Shown here: in pieces, positions 14,589-23,592 of the stretch
Layout: the number at the start of each line of letters is the position of its first letter
Position numbering within the stretch: the first letter of the stretch is position 1
Origin: an uncultured Pyrinomonadaceae bacterium
GTDB lineage: Bacteria > Acidobacteriota > Blastocatellia > Pyrinomonadales > Pyrinomonadaceae
Assembly: GCA_902805935.1 (NCBI GenBank)
Contig: CADCUR010000134.1
Span: 1 to 33,191 of the forward strand
Direction of reading: 5' to 3'
DNA: 33,191 bases
The notes under the pieces: generated by a model
What the model was told of the DNA's origin: nothing
Seen by the model: only the letters and a program-made list of their open reading frames with translations
Databases searched by the model: none
Position numbers and translations under genes: made by a program

Positions 14589-16115
14589 ATGACATCCATC
14601 GGACAAAGTATCGAAGCATTAGTCAGCGAGCAGGGAATTGACCGCGATTTGGTCATCGAAGCGATGAAGGAAGCCGTCAAAGCGGCGGCGCGGAAACAAT
14701 TCAAAACGCATGACAAAACCGGCGACAGCATTCAGGTTGACTGGAATATAGAGGACGGCACAATCGAAATCTCGGCGCAGAAGGAAGTCGTCGCCGAAGT
14801 CGAAAATCCGTCGAGCGAACTGTCTCTGGTCGAAGCGCAGGAGTTGGCGGGAGATGAAGTCGAACTCGGCGATATGCTGCTTATTCCGCTGCCGACCGAA
14901 GAACTCGGACGCATTGCAGCGCAAACCGCCAAACAGATTCTGGTGCAGAAAGTCCGCGAAGCGATTCGTGAAAAAGTTTATGAAGAATACGTGGACAAAA
15001 TCGGAACGCTCGTCAACGGCACGGTGAAACGATTTGAGCGCGGCGATATGATCGTGGATTTGGGCAATAATCTCGAAGCGATTTTACCGAAGCCCGAACA
15101 AGCCAGAAACGAAACCTGGAATCAGGGCGAGCGCATCCGAGTTGTTATCGAAGACGTTTCCAAAGATTTAAAAGGTCAGCAAATTAAAGTTTCGCGCGCT
15201 TCCGCCGCCTTGCTCAAACGGCTTTTTGAAATGGAAGTTCCGGAAATTTACGACGATACAGTAGTGATTAAATCAGCCGTGCGCGAACCAGGCGACCGCG
15301 CGAAAATCGCCGTCGCGTCAAACGAAAAAGACGTTGATCCGGTCGGCGCGTGCGTCGGTATGAAAGGCTCGCGCGTCCAATCAATCATCAAAGAATTGCG
15401 CGGCGAAAAAATTGACATTATCGAATGGTCAGACGAACCTTCAGTTTTTGCCGCGAATGCTCTGAGTCCGGCGAAGGTTTCGCAGGTGCGAATCACCGAC
15501 ATCAACAATCGCAAGATGGAAGTCATCGTCAACGAAGACCAGCTTTCATTAGCAATCGGCAAACGCGGTCAGAACGTTCGTTTAGCGACGAGACTTGTCG
15601 GCTGGGATATTGACATCGTAAGCGAAGAACTTTTGAAGAAAGAAATCGCGCAACAGATGGGCAAAATGATGGCTTCGGGCGAAGCCGTCCCGATTACCGC
15701 TCTCGAAGGCGTGACCGCCGCTCAAGCGGAGAATTTGAAGGAAAAAGGTATCGCCGATGTCGAGGCTTTGGCGGCGACATCGGTTGATGATTTAGTTGAT
15801 ATTCTCGATTTGAGTCTTGACGAAGCCGAAAAAATCATCGGCGCGGCGAAGGCGATTGTCGAGGCGCGAAACGCTCAAGCCGGAGCAGGCGATGAAGCGG
15901 CGGAGACGACGAACGCCACGGAAACTGCAACTGAAACAATCGAGACTGCCGAAGAAACAACTGCGACCGCAGAAACTTCGGACGAGACGACGGATACGAG
16001 CGTTGCGCCAGCAGAAAAAACGGCGGAAGGCGAAACGCCAACGGAAAATTCAAACATTGAGAATGCCGAAGTTGCTTCGGAAGAGGACGCGGAAAATTCA
16101 ACCGCCAAAGAGTAA
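14589..16115 (+). CDS. nusA: Transcription termination/antitermination factor NusA
   Basis: This 508-residue protein binds RNA polymerase and nascent RNA. It has the NusA N-terminal domain (about 1-125), an S1 domain (about 137-205; GTLVNGTVKRFERGDMIVDL) and two KH domains (about 230-345; GACVGMKGSRVQSIIKELRG, LAIGKRGQNVRLA). A helix-hairpin-helix-like region follows (about 365-425; ALEGVTAAQAENLKEKGI). The last 80 residues form an acidic, Thr/Glu-rich, low-complexity tail that is not part of the core family and is probably disordered. Only 9 bases or so separate the ATG from the repeat in front of it, and no strong ribosome-binding site is seen. Confidence 0.96.
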   Translation: MTSIGQSIEALVSEQGIDRDLVIEAMKEAVKAAARKQFKTHDKTGDSIQVDWNIEDGTIEISAQKEVVAEVENPSSELSLVEAQELAGDEVELGDMLLIPLPTEELGRIAAQTAKQILVQKVREAIREKVYEEYVDKIGTLVNGTVKRFERGDMIVDLGNNLEAILPKPEQARNETWNQGERIRVVIEDVSKDLKGQQIKVSRASAALLKRLFEMEVPEIYDDTVVIKSAVREPGDRAKIAVASNEKDVDPVGACVGMKGSRVQSIIKELRGEKIDIIEWSDEPSVFAANALSPAKVSQVRITDINNRKMEVIVNEDQLSLAIGKRGQNVRLATRLVGWDIDIVSEELLKKEIAQQMGKMMASGEAVPITALEGVTAAQAENLKEKGIADVEALAATSVDDLVDILDLSLDEAEKIIGAAKAIVEARNAQAGAGDEAAETTNATETATETIETAEETTATAETSDETTDTSVAPAEKTAEGETPTENSNIENAEVASEEDAENSTAKE

Positions 16116-16219
16116 GCAGATAAATTTGTTATGAAAATGAAATGTCTGCTCGGTAAAACAAGACTAATTTTGTGTCAGATATTAACGCGGAATTAGCATG
16201 AAAAAACAAAAAATAAAAT

Positions 16220-19012
16220 ATGGCAGTGGGAACATCAGTTCGGATATACGATTTAGCCAAAGACCTCAAACAAGACACCAAGCGCGTGATTGAAGAATTA
16301 CGGCGTGAGGGCGCGGATGTGTCCGTGCCTTCCAATTCCGTCAGCAAAGAGTTGGCGGAAAAAATTCGCAACAAGTATTTTCCGAAAACCGAAGTCGCGC
16401 CGAAACGGGCGATTAAAGTTATCAAAAAAGAATTCGCGCCGAAGGCTGAACCGGCGGTTGAGGCGGAAATCCAAGAACCCGAAACCGCGCTGCGTGAAAT
16501 TCCTGAAGCGGAAACATCGGAACAACCCGCAAAAATCGTTGAGCTGCCAGTTGTTGCAGATGAAATGGCGAAACCCGCCCGGCAGATTAAAGAATTAAAA
16601 AAACGAGTTGCGACAGAGCCGCAGGAGGCGCCGTCGGTCGAAGCGGAAACGGTTGCGCCCGTTATAGCAGAAACCGTAGAAGCAGCGCCGACCGAAACGC
16701 CGCGCGAGGTCGAAGCAGTTGCGGAACCAGTCGAGACGAACGAAACTTCGGAAAAAGCCGCAGAACCGGAATCCCCGAAAACGACGACACGTGTTTTGCG
16801 TCCGACGGGAACTCAATTTAAGCAACTGACATTGACAAAGGATGCGCTCAAAGCCGGATTTAAACCGGGCGAGCGCGTCGTTGCCGAAGCGCAAACGAAA
16901 AGCGGCAAATTAAAGACAGACAAAGAAGAGAAAAAGGAAAAGCCGAGACGCGCCGAGGCTCGCCGCGATGTAGGACGCGGAGGAGGCGGTCGCGTTCCCG
17001 AATTGCGCCGCACCGAGGGCGAAACTTCTACACCGCAGATGACTTACACACCGCAGGGCGCGGCTCGCAAACCGGGCGGACGCGGCGGTAAAAAAGGCGG
17101 CAAGCAATTCGGTGAAAAAGGCGGTAGATTTGCCGAACAAGAATTCGCCGCGCCGCGTCCGCTTTCCATCGAAGAACGATTGCTCGCGCAGGTCGGAAAA
17201 GTTGACAGCGGTAATCTGAAATCCGTTCGCTTGATTGAGGGCGCAACCATCCGTGAATTTTCCGAAGCCCTCGGCGTCACGCCGCGCGACATCGTGCAGC
17301 TTCTTGTCAAACGCGGAATTTTCGCCACGCTCAACAATCCGATCGGCGAAAATATGGCGAAGGAACTCGGTAAGACTTATGGTTATAACGTGAGCTTCGT
17401 GCCGTTTGAAGAAATGGTCATCGAGCAGGAATTCGAGGAACTCATTGCGTCTGACGCCGACGACGTGGAAGTTTCGCGTCCGCCGGTCGTAACCGTGATG
17501 GGTCACGTTGACCACGGAAAAACTTCTTTGCTCGACGCGATTCGTTCGGACAATGTGGCGGAAGGCGAAGCCGGCGGAATCACGCAGCACATCGGCGCGT
17601 ATTCGGTTTTCGTTCCGAATCCCGACAATAAAGACGAACTGCGGCGCGTCGTTTTCCTCGACACGCCCGGACACGAAGCCTTTACGATGATGCGGGCGCG
17701 CGGCGCGAAAGCGACCGACGTGGTGATTCTCGTCGTCGCCGCCGACGACGGCGTGATGCCGCAAACCGTCGAAGCCGTCGAACACTCTAAAGCGGCGGGC
17801 GTGCCGATTATCGTCGCCATCAACAAGATTGACAAGCCGGACGCGAACGCCGACCGGGTGAAACAAGGTCTCGCCGGTCTCGGTTTGCAGCCGATTGAAT
17901 GGGGCGGCGAAACGGAAATGGTAGCGGTTTCCGCCAAACAGCATCAAAATCTCGACACGCTGCTCGAAACGGTTTTGCTGTCCGCCGATATTTTGGACTT
18001 GAAGGCGAGTCCGACCAGGCGCGCTTCGGGCGTGGTTCTTGAAGCGAAGCTCGACAAAGGACGCGGCGCGGTCGCCACGGTTTTGGTTCAGCAGGGAACG
18101 CTGCGCGTCGGCGACCCGTTTATCGTCGGAAATTTTTACGGAAAAGTCCGGGCGATGTTTTCCGATAGAGGCGAAATCATTACCGAAGCGCCGCCCGCCA
18201 CGCCAGTCGAAGTTTTAGGTTTGCAGGGCGTTCCGCAGGCGGGCGATACGTTTCAAGCCGTTTCCGATATTGACAAAGCCGTCTCAATCGCCGGTCAACG
18301 GCAGATGCAAGCCCGTCAATTGGCGATGCTCAAGACGACGAAACGCGGCATCGAATCGCTCGGACTCGCCGAAATCAAGGAACTGCTTGTCATCTTAAAA
18401 GCCGACGTGCAGGGTTCGGTCGAAGTTCTGCGTTCGACGCTCGAAAAACTTTCGACTGAAAAAGTCAAAGTCCGCGTCATTCGTTCGGGCGTCGGCGCAA
18501 TTACCGAATCCGACGTGCTGCTCGCGTCCGCAACGCAAGCCGACGACACTTCGATGGCGGTCGTCATCATCGGTTTCAACGTGCGCCCCGAACACCGCGC
18601 GGCGGACGTTGCCAAAGCCGAAGAAGTTGATATTCGCCTGCATTCGATTATCTACAAAGTCGAAGAGGAAATACGTGCGGCGATGATCGGCATGCTCGAC
18701 GCGATTGAACGCGAAAACATTCTCGGCAAAGCCGTCGTTCAGGAAACTTTCAAAGTTTCCAAAGTCGGCACGATTGCCGGCTGCCGCGTCACCGAAGGCT
18801 TAATTCGCCGACAGGCGAAAGCCCGCATCATCCGCGACGGCGTGGTCGCTTGGACGGGCGATATTTTATCGCTCAAACGCTTCAAGGAAGACACCAACGA
18901 AGTCCGTCAGGGTTTTGAATGCGGAATCAGTCTGGTCAATTTCAACGACATCAAAATTGACGACGAAATCGAGGCGTTTGTGATCGAACGAATCGCGGCG
19001 ACGGAATTATAA
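16220..19012 (+). CDS. infB: Translation initiation factor IF-2
   Basis: This 930-residue GTPase brings initiator tRNA to the 30S subunit. It has an N-terminal IF2_N module (about 3-55), a long Ala/Glu/Pro linker (about 60-230), a Gly/Arg/Lys-rich stretch (about 250-300) and a second IF2_N module (about 340-395). The G domain follows (about 425-590: [21 protein letters not shown]), then domains II to IV ending at the C-terminus. It lies 104 bp after nusA; the ylxR and L7Ae-like genes often found between them are absent. The ATG is preceded by an A-rich stretch with no clear Shine-Dalgarno. Confidence 0.97.
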   Translation: MAVGTSVRIYDLAKDLKQDTKRVIEELRREGADVSVPSNSVSKELAEKIRNKYFPKTEVAPKRAIKVIKKEFAPKAEPAVEAEIQEPETALREIPEAETSEQPAKIVELPVVADEMAKPARQIKELKKRVATEPQEAPSVEAETVAPVIAETVEAAPTETPREVEAVAEPVETNETSEKAAEPESPKTTTRVLRPTGTQFKQLTLTKDALKAGFKPGERVVAEAQTKSGKLKTDKEEKKEKPRRAEARRDVGRGGGGRVPELRRTEGETSTPQMTYTPQGAARKPGGRGGKKGGKQFGEKGGRFAEQEFAAPRPLSIEERLLAQVGKVDSGNLKSVRLIEGATIREFSEALGVTPRDIVQLLVKRGIFATLNNPIGENMAKELGKTYGYNVSFVPFEEMVIEQEFEELIASDADDVEVSRPPVVTVMGHVDHGKTSLLDAIRSDNVAEGEAGGITQHIGAYSVFVPNPDNKDELRRVVFLDTPGHEAFTMMRARGAKATDVVILVVAADDGVMPQTVEAVEHSKAAGVPIIVAINKIDKPDANADRVKQGLAGLGLQPIEWGGETEMVAVSAKQHQNLDTLLETVLLSADILDLKASPTRRASGVVLEAKLDKGRGAVATVLVQQGTLRVGDPFIVGNFYGKVRAMFSDRGEIITEAPPATPVEVLGLQGVPQAGDTFQAVSDIDKAVSIAGQRQMQARQLAMLKTTKRGIESLGLAEIKELLVILKADVQGSVEVLRSTLEKLSTEKVKVRVIRSGVGAITESDVLLASATQADDTSMAVVIIGFNVRPEHRAADVAKAEEVDIRLHSIIYKVEEEIRAAMIGMLDAIERENILGKAVVQETFKVSKVGTIAGCRVTEGLIRRQAKARIIRDGVVAWTGDILSLKRFKEDTNEVRQGFECGISLVNFNDIKIDDEIEAFVIERIAATEL

Positions 19013-19015
19013 AAA

Positions 19016-19080
19016 GGATGAAGGATGAGAGATGAATAAAACGTAAACATACAATTTTGTTCATCTTTCATCCTTCATCC
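19016..19080 (+). repeat. Intercistronic iterated-word palindrome D (GGATGAA class)
   Basis: Three 7-bp units (GGATGAA, GGATGAG, AGATGAA; 19016-19036) pair with TTCATCT, TTCATCC, TTCATCC (19060-19080): 20 of 21 Watson-Crick pairs plus one possible G-U. It starts 3 bp after the infB stop and ends 9 bp before the rbfA ATG. Confidence 0.85.
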
Positions 19081-19089
19081 CTTAAAGTA

Positions 19090-19461
19090 ATGAGAAGACC
19101 CGAAAGATTAGCAGAAGTTCTGCGCGAAGAAATTACCGAAATAGTCGGATACGAACTCGACGACCCGCGACTTTTGACCGTCACCGTCACCGATGTTCGC
19201 GTCTCGGATAATCTGCGCGACGCAAAAGTTTACGTCACTGTTCAAGGCGATGAAAACGAAATCAAGGAAGCGCTCAAAGCGTTGCAGAACGCCGCGACTT
19301 TCGTCCGCCAGCAAGTCGCGCTCAGTTTAGATTTGCGTCACGCGCCGCACCTCAATTTCGTGCGCGACACGGCTGAGGAAAACGCCGCCCGCGTCGAAGA
19401 AGTTATTCAGGGATTAACGCAAAGGGGTGAATTTTTAGAGGAGAAAAGGGATGAAGGATGA
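19090..19461 (+). CDS. rbfA: Ribosome-binding factor A
   Basis: This 123-residue, KH-like protein is needed for 16S rRNA 5'-end processing and 30S maturation. Visible hallmarks are RRPERLAEVLREEITEIV at the start, DPRLLTVTVTDVRVSDNLRDA, and LRHAPHLNFVRD. ATG 19090 gives the family's N-terminus; a TTG-started extension from 19057 is encoded by palindrome D and is rejected. The last residues (KRDEG) and the stop codon are encoded by the GGATGAA repeat of palindrome E, so the extreme C-terminus has been shaped by the repeat. Confidence 0.93.
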   Translation: MRRPERLAEVLREEITEIVGYELDDPRLLTVTVTDVRVSDNLRDAKVYVTVQGDENEIKEALKALQNAATFVRQQVALSLDLRHAPHLNFVRDTAEENAARVEEVIQGLTQRGEFLEEKRDEG

Positions 19462-19525
19462 AGGATGAAGGATGATTAAGATAGGTTTTTTGTTTTATTC
19501 ATCCCTTATCCTTCATCCTTCATCC
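19449..19525 (+). repeat. Intercistronic iterated-word palindrome E (GGATGAA class)
   Basis: Four units (GGATGAA three times, GGATGAT; 19449-19476) pair with TTCATCC, CTTATCC, TTCATCC, TTCATCC (19498-19525) at about 25 of 28 positions. The rbfA stop codon (19459-19461) is inside the first arm; the nrnA GTG lies at 19536. Confidence 0.85.
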
Positions 19526-19535
19526 CTTACAATCA

Positions 19536-20507
19536 GTGTTAAGTCAAGTAGTTGAGTTAATTGAAAATAAGAGTAGTTTTGCGATAACAACGCACGTTCG
19601 ACCGGACGGTGACGGAGTCGGTTCGTCGCTCGGGTTGTGCTGGCTACTGCGTTCTTTGGGCAAATCGGCGGAAGTCGTTTTGCGCGATGAAATTCCCGTC
19701 TCCTACGCGCAGCTTCCCGGTGCAGACGAAATAAAAAAAGTCGCGGAAGTCAACGGCAAATACGACGCGATTTTCGTCATTGAATGTTCCGACATTACTC
19801 GTCCAGGCATCAGAGGCTTAGAAAATCAACTAACCGTCAACATAGACCATCACGCGACGAGCGAACATTTTGGAACAATCAATTGGATTGATCAAACGGC
19901 TTCAGCAGTCGGCGAGATGATTTACAATCTCTGCAAAGCCATCGGCGGACGCATCACCAAAGAAATCGCCGAATGCGTTTATCTCGCTCTCGTCACCGAC
20001 ACCGGCTCGTTTCATTTTCCGAACACTACCGAACGAACCTTAAAAGTCGCCTCGGAACTTATCAAAGTCGGCGTTAAACCCGCGCAGATTTCCGAAGCCG
20101 TCTATAATTCGTATCCGTGGAGCCGAATCGAATTGATGCGGCAAGTTCTGGCGACCGTCCGGCGCAATGAGGCGGGCAATATCGCCTGGCTGCGGCAAAC
20201 TTTGGAAATGTCTGAAAACGCCAGGGCGGTTGATGGCGACAATAACGGTTTCGTCAACATTCCGCTCGCCGCCAGAGAAGTCGAAGCCGTCGTTTATATG
20301 CGCGAAGTGGAGCCGAACACTTACCGCGTCAGCCTGCGCTCGAAAGACAACATCAACGTCGCGCGCGTCGCCGAGAAATTCGGCGGCGGCGGACACAAAA
20401 ACGCGGCGGGCTGCCGCGTCGAAGGCGATTGGGATGCGCGCGAAACGGAAATCGTCGCAGCATTAACCGAAGCGGTCGAAAAATTGCACGACGGCGAAGA
20501 AAAGTGA
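19536..20507 (+). CDS. nrnA: DHH-family oligoribonuclease/pAp phosphatase NrnA
   Basis: This 323-residue bifunctional enzyme degrades very short RNA oligomers and 3'-phosphoadenosine 5'-phosphate. Metal-binding motifs are visible: HVRPDGDGVGSSLGL (about 20-34), VNIDHHATSEHFG with the DHH signature, and VTDTGSFHFPNT. The DHHA1 domain ends with FGGGGHKNAAGC. GTG 19536 is the best start, since no ATG occurs before the conserved N-terminal strand. In several phyla nrnA follows rbfA, as here; truB is absent. Its TGA stop (20505-20507) lies in palindrome F. Confidence 0.92.
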   Translation: MLSQVVELIENKSSFAITTHVRPDGDGVGSSLGLCWLLRSLGKSAEVVLRDEIPVSYAQLPGADEIKKVAEVNGKYDAIFVIECSDITRPGIRGLENQLTVNIDHHATSEHFGTINWIDQTASAVGEMIYNLCKAIGGRITKEIAECVYLALVTDTGSFHFPNTTERTLKVASELIKVGVKPAQISEAVYNSYPWSRIELMRQVLATVRRNEAGNIAWLRQTLEMSENARAVDGDNNGFVNIPLAAREVEAVVYMREVEPNTYRVSLRSKDNINVARVAEKFGGGGHKNAAGCRVEGDWDARETEIVAALTEAVEKLHDGEEK

Positions 20508-20611
20508 AAATGTGAAAGAGTGAAAAAGGTTAAAAGTGAGAAAATGAAATAGCCTTCAGTAAGACATTTAGCAAACTTTTTCACTTTTCACTTTTAACCC
20601 TTTTCACTTTT
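20500..20611 (+). repeat. Intercistronic iterated-word palindrome F (AGTGAAA class)
   Basis: Two perfect 11-bp stems are nested: AAAAGTGAAAA (20500-20510) with TTTTCACTTTT (20601-20611), and GGTTAAAAGTG (20528-20538) with CACTTTTAACC (20589-20599). More GTGAAA units lie between them. The nrnA stop is inside the first arm, and the cobO ATG is 5 bp after the last. Confidence 0.8.
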
Positions 20612-20616
20612 AATTT

Positions 20617-21192
20617 ATGAGTAAAGAAAAACGCTACAAATGGCGGCGCGAAGGTTACCGAGAAAACACGAAAGGTTTACTGATGGTCAACACCGGCGAC
20701 GGCAAAGGCAAAACGACGTGCGCGCTCGGTTTGATGATGCGTGCCGCCGGGCGCGGAATGAACTGCTGTATGATTCAGTTTATGAAATCGAAAACCGACC
20801 GCTACGGCGAACACGAATCGGCGGAAGCATTGGGAATCGAAGTTCATACGATGGGCGACGGTTTTACGTGGGACACGAACAACCCGGAACAAGACGTAAA
20901 AACTTCGCGCGAGACGTGGGCTTTGTGCGTCGAGAAAATGCGCTCGGAAGAATACGATTTGCTCGTTTTTGACGAACTCGTCTATGTGCTTGATTACAAA
21001 TTTTTGCCGCTCGAAGAAGTTATCAGCGAGATAAAATCCGTTCGGGAAAAACAGCCGCATTTGCACATCGTTTTAACCGGACGAAACGCGCCGCAAGAGT
21101 TGATTGACGCGGCGGATTTGGTGACCGAAATGAAGGAAATCAAGCATCCGTTTAATGCCGGCATATACGCGCAGCAGGGAATTGAATTTTAA
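20617..21192 (+). CDS. cobO: Corrinoid adenosyltransferase (CobA/CobO/BtuR type)
   Basis: This 191-residue enzyme transfers the adenosyl group of ATP to cob(I)alamin or cob(I)yrinic acid diamide, making coenzyme B12 forms. It has the P-loop NTGDGKGKTTCALG (about 25-38), MIQFMKSK, and LLVFDELVYVLDYKFL as Walker B, followed by VLTGRNAP and DLVTEMKEIKHPF. This matches the CobO/BtuR family at normal length. No other cobalamin gene is in the window, so salvage is more likely than de novo synthesis to be its local meaning. It is the last gene of the rimP series. Confidence 0.93.
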   Translation: MSKEKRYKWRREGYRENTKGLLMVNTGDGKGKTTCALGLMMRAAGRGMNCCMIQFMKSKTDRYGEHESAEALGIEVHTMGDGFTWDTNNPEQDVKTSRETWALCVEKMRSEEYDLLVFDELVYVLDYKFLPLEEVISEIKSVREKQPHLHIVLTGRNAPQELIDAADLVTEMKEIKHPFNAGIYAQQGIEF

Positions 21193-21229
21193 AATTTGTG
21201 CTAAAATGTGAGCAAATCGAGGTGGCAAA

Positions 21230-21697
21230 ATGATGTTAGCGGAAGTCGAAGAAATCACCGAAGAACAAACAGAGGAAAGGGAAATGCCTTCGTTTAATCA
21301 CAGTTACATTTGTAATCGAATTTTGCGCCAGCTTTTCGAGAACGACGCGATTGACGCTTTGCCCGAACTGACGCTCGATATCGAAAAAGGCATCACGCCC
21401 GACATCTGTGTTTATCCGGCGCAAATAATCAAACCGAATTTTTTGCGTGATTACGTCAGGTTTCCCGAAATGCCGATTTTGGCGATTGAAGTTATTTCGG
21501 CGAGTCAAAATATTCAAGACTTAATCGAGAAGGCAAGAATGCTGATTTCGTTCGGAATAAAAGCGGTTTGGACAATCGAGCCTTTTACCAATTCAATTTT
21601 TGTAACTACTGCCGACGGCGAAAAACTTTTTCACAATCAGGCGGTTGAAAGCGAAGAAATTAAAGTTGATTTTCGGAAAATTTTTAACGGACAATAA
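21230..21697 (+). CDS. Uma2-family protein (DUF820, PD-(D/E)XK nuclease-like fold)
   Basis: This 155-residue protein has the Uma2 hallmarks: an N-terminal HSYICNRILRQL helix, ITPDICVYP, MPILAIEVISASQ and a following lysine in LIEKARMLISFGIKAVW. In the restriction-endonuclease-like fold the D, E and K of these motifs would be catalytic. The in vivo role of this very expanded family is unknown; many members sit alone in genomes, as here. A ribosome-binding site GAGGTGG (21219-21225) precedes ATG 21230; ATG 21233 is equally possible. The 3' end overlaps nth by 14 bp in convergent orientation. Confidence 0.85.
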   Translation: MMLAEVEEITEEQTEEREMPSFNHSYICNRILRQLFENDAIDALPELTLDIEKGITPDICVYPAQIIKPNFLRDYVRFPEMPILAIEVISASQNIQDLIEKARMLISFGIKAVWTIEPFTNSIFVTTADGEKLFHNQAVESEEIKVDFRKIFNGQ

Positions 21698-22331
21698 CGC
21701 CGATTTTCGGACAAACGTTTTCTAAAATACAAATCTCGCATTTCGGTTTTCTAGCTTGGCAGATTTTTCGTCCGTGAGCGATCAGCCAGTGCGGAAACAT
21801 TATCCAATCCGTTTCCGGCACGAGTTCCTGCAAATCCTTTTCAATCTTTTCCGCGACGACGTTTTCCGTTAAACCCAATCTTTGCGACAGGCGCGAAACG
21901 TGCGTGTCCACGACTACGCCCGAAGCAATACCGAAAGCGTTTCCCAAAACCACGTTGGCGGTTTTTCGCGCCACGCCGTTTAAGGTTAAAAGCTCGTCCA
22001 TCGTCGCCGGTATTTCGCCGCCGAAATCTTCAATTATTTTTTGCGACGCGCCTTGAATGCTTTTCGCTTTATTGCGGTAAAATCCGGTCGGGCGAATATC
22101 TTGTTCGAGTTCTTCCCGTGAAACGTCCAGGTAATCTTGCGGTTTTCGATATTTGCGAAACAGACTTGCCGTTACGATGTTCACGCGCTCATCGGTGCAT
22201 TGCGCCGAAAGAATCGTGGCGACGAGCAGCTCGAAAGCATTTGCGTGAACCAGAGCGATGTTCGCCTCCGGGTATTCTTTTTTTAATCGTTCGATAATTT
22301 CGTCCGCACGTTTTTGTTTGTCGGAAAGCAT
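21684..22331 (-). CDS. nth: Endonuclease III
   Basis: This 215-residue DNA glycosylase/AP lyase removes oxidised pyrimidines. The helix-hairpin-helix LNGVARKTANVVLG carries catalytic K123, and D142 lies in VVDTHVSR. The 4Fe-4S loop is C191-x6-C198-x2-C201-x5-C207. ATG 22331 (MLSDKQKRAD) fits the family start; the longer frame begins at TTG 22367 and adds a hydrophobic stretch unlike Nth. All catalytic residues are present. It is transcribed away from the aminotransferase gene. Confidence 0.95.
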   Translation of the reverse strand: MLSDKQKRADEIIERLKKEYPEANIALVHANAFELLVATILSAQCTDERVNIVTASLFRKYRKPQDYLDVSREELEQDIRPTGFYRNKAKSIQGASQKIIEDFGGEIPATMDELLTLNGVARKTANVVLGNAFGIASGVVVDTHVSRLSQRLGLTENVVAEKIEKDLQELVPETDWIMFPHWLIAHGRKICQARKPKCEICILENVCPKIGVIVR

Positions 22332-22404
22332 TGCAACTAAGCTAAAAAAGAATGGCGCAAAATGCAAATTTCAAAATGTTCCGTTAAAATTAAATTTGGT
22401 TTTT

Positions 22405-22432
22405 GGTCTTCGATTTTGTTTTTACGAAGATC
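22405..22432 (+). other. Small hairpin in the leader of the DegT gene
   Basis: GGTCTTCG (22405-22412) pairs with CGAAGATC (22425-22432) with one G-U and a T-rich 12-base loop. It ends 15 bp before the ATG at 22448. No known riboswitch was recognised. Confidence 0.3.
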
Positions 22433-22447
22433 GAACACCTAACGCAA

Positions 22448-23566
22448 ATGAAAGTTCCTTTACTCGACTTAAAAATTCAAAACGATGCGCTGCGACCGGA
22501 GATTGACGGAGCAATCAAAAAAGTTCTCGATTCCAATGGATTTATTCTGGGCGCGGAAGTTACAGAATTAGAGAACGAACTCGCCGAATACTGCGGCACT
22601 GAATACGCAATCGGCTGCGCCTCGGGAACAGACGCGCTGTTGCTTGCGTTGATGGCTTTAGATGTTTCAAACGGGGACGAAGTTATTACGACGCCGTATA
22701 GTTTTTTTGCGACGGCGAGTTCAATTACGCGATTGGGAGCAAAGCCCGTATTCGTTGACATTGACCCGCAGACTTATAATCTGGACGCGTCGCAAATCGA
22801 GGCGAAGATAACTGAAAAAACGAAAGCGATTCAGCCGGTGCATCTTTACGGGCAATGCGCGGCAATGGACGAACTCGTAAAAATTAGCGAGAAATACTCT
22901 GTTCCGCTGGTCGAAGATGCGGCGCAGGCTATCGGCGCCGAAGACGGAAAAAAGCGCGCCGGAGCGATGAGCGCCGTTGGCTGTTTCAGTTTTTATCCGT
23001 CGAAAAATCTCGGCGCGATGGGCGATGCAGGGTTTATGACGACCGCCGACGAAGCGTTGGCGAAGAAACTATTCGCCCTGCGCGTTCACGGTTCATTCGA
23101 GCGTTATTATCACAAATGGGTCGGATTAAATTCACGGCTCGACGCGATGCAGGCGGCGATTCTGCGCGTCAAACTGCCGCACCTCGACGCGTGGACGCAA
23201 AAGCGGCAGCGAAACGCGGATAATTACCGCCGACTTTTTACCGATGCCGGTTTGACCGAAGTAATAACGCTTCCGTTCGAGCGCGAAAATGTCAGGCATA
23301 TTTACAATCAATTCGTGATTCGCGTCGTGCCGAGTAAGCGCGACGAACTGCGGAATTTCTTAACCGAAAACGAAATCGGGACGGACATTTATTATCCGGT
23401 CTCGCTTCATCTACAGGAATGTTTTGCGTATCTTGGTTACGGGGAAAATGATTTTCCCGAAAGCCTAAAAGCGTCGCGCGAAACGCTCGCGCTGCCTGTT
23501 TACCCGGAATTGACCGTCGAACAACAAGCGTTCGTCGTGGCAAAAATCGCTGAATTTTACGGTTGA
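22448..23566 (+). CDS. DegT/DnrJ/EryC1/StrS-family PLP-dependent sugar aminotransferase
   Basis: This 372-residue enzyme transfers an amino group to a keto-sugar nucleotide. N-terminal VPLLDLKIQND, the GCASGTDALLLAL PLP-phosphate loop, EDAAQAIGA and SFYPSKNLGAMGDAG with the PLP lysine (about K186) are all present. Downstream LNSRLDAMQAAIL completes the family pattern. The exact sugar is unknown; a 3-amino or 4-amino hexose is typical. The TGA overlaps a TTG that could start the next gene. The gene begins a plus-strand surface-glycan group with a TPR protein and a polymerase/ligase. ATG 22448 was preferred to TTG 22403. Confidence 0.93.
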   Translation: MKVPLLDLKIQNDALRPEIDGAIKKVLDSNGFILGAEVTELENELAEYCGTEYAIGCASGTDALLLALMALDVSNGDEVITTPYSFFATASSITRLGAKPVFVDIDPQTYNLDASQIEAKITEKTKAIQPVHLYGQCAAMDELVKISEKYSVPLVEDAAQAIGAEDGKKRAGAMSAVGCFSFYPSKNLGAMGDAGFMTTADEALAKKLFALRVHGSFERYYHKWVGLNSRLDAMQAAILRVKLPHLDAWTQKRQRNADNYRRLFTDAGLTEVITLPFERENVRHIYNQFVIRVVPSKRDELRNFLTENEIGTDIYYPVSLHLQECFAYLGYGENDFPESLKASRETLALPVYPELTVEQQAFVVAKIAEFYG

Positions 23567-23592
23567 AATTCAGTTTAACAAAACCTTTTATT

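Noticed and set aside
16910-17947. 345-codon minus-strand open frame within infB
   Set aside because: It lies wholly inside the IF-2 gene, which is certain, and has a low-complexity shadow composition.
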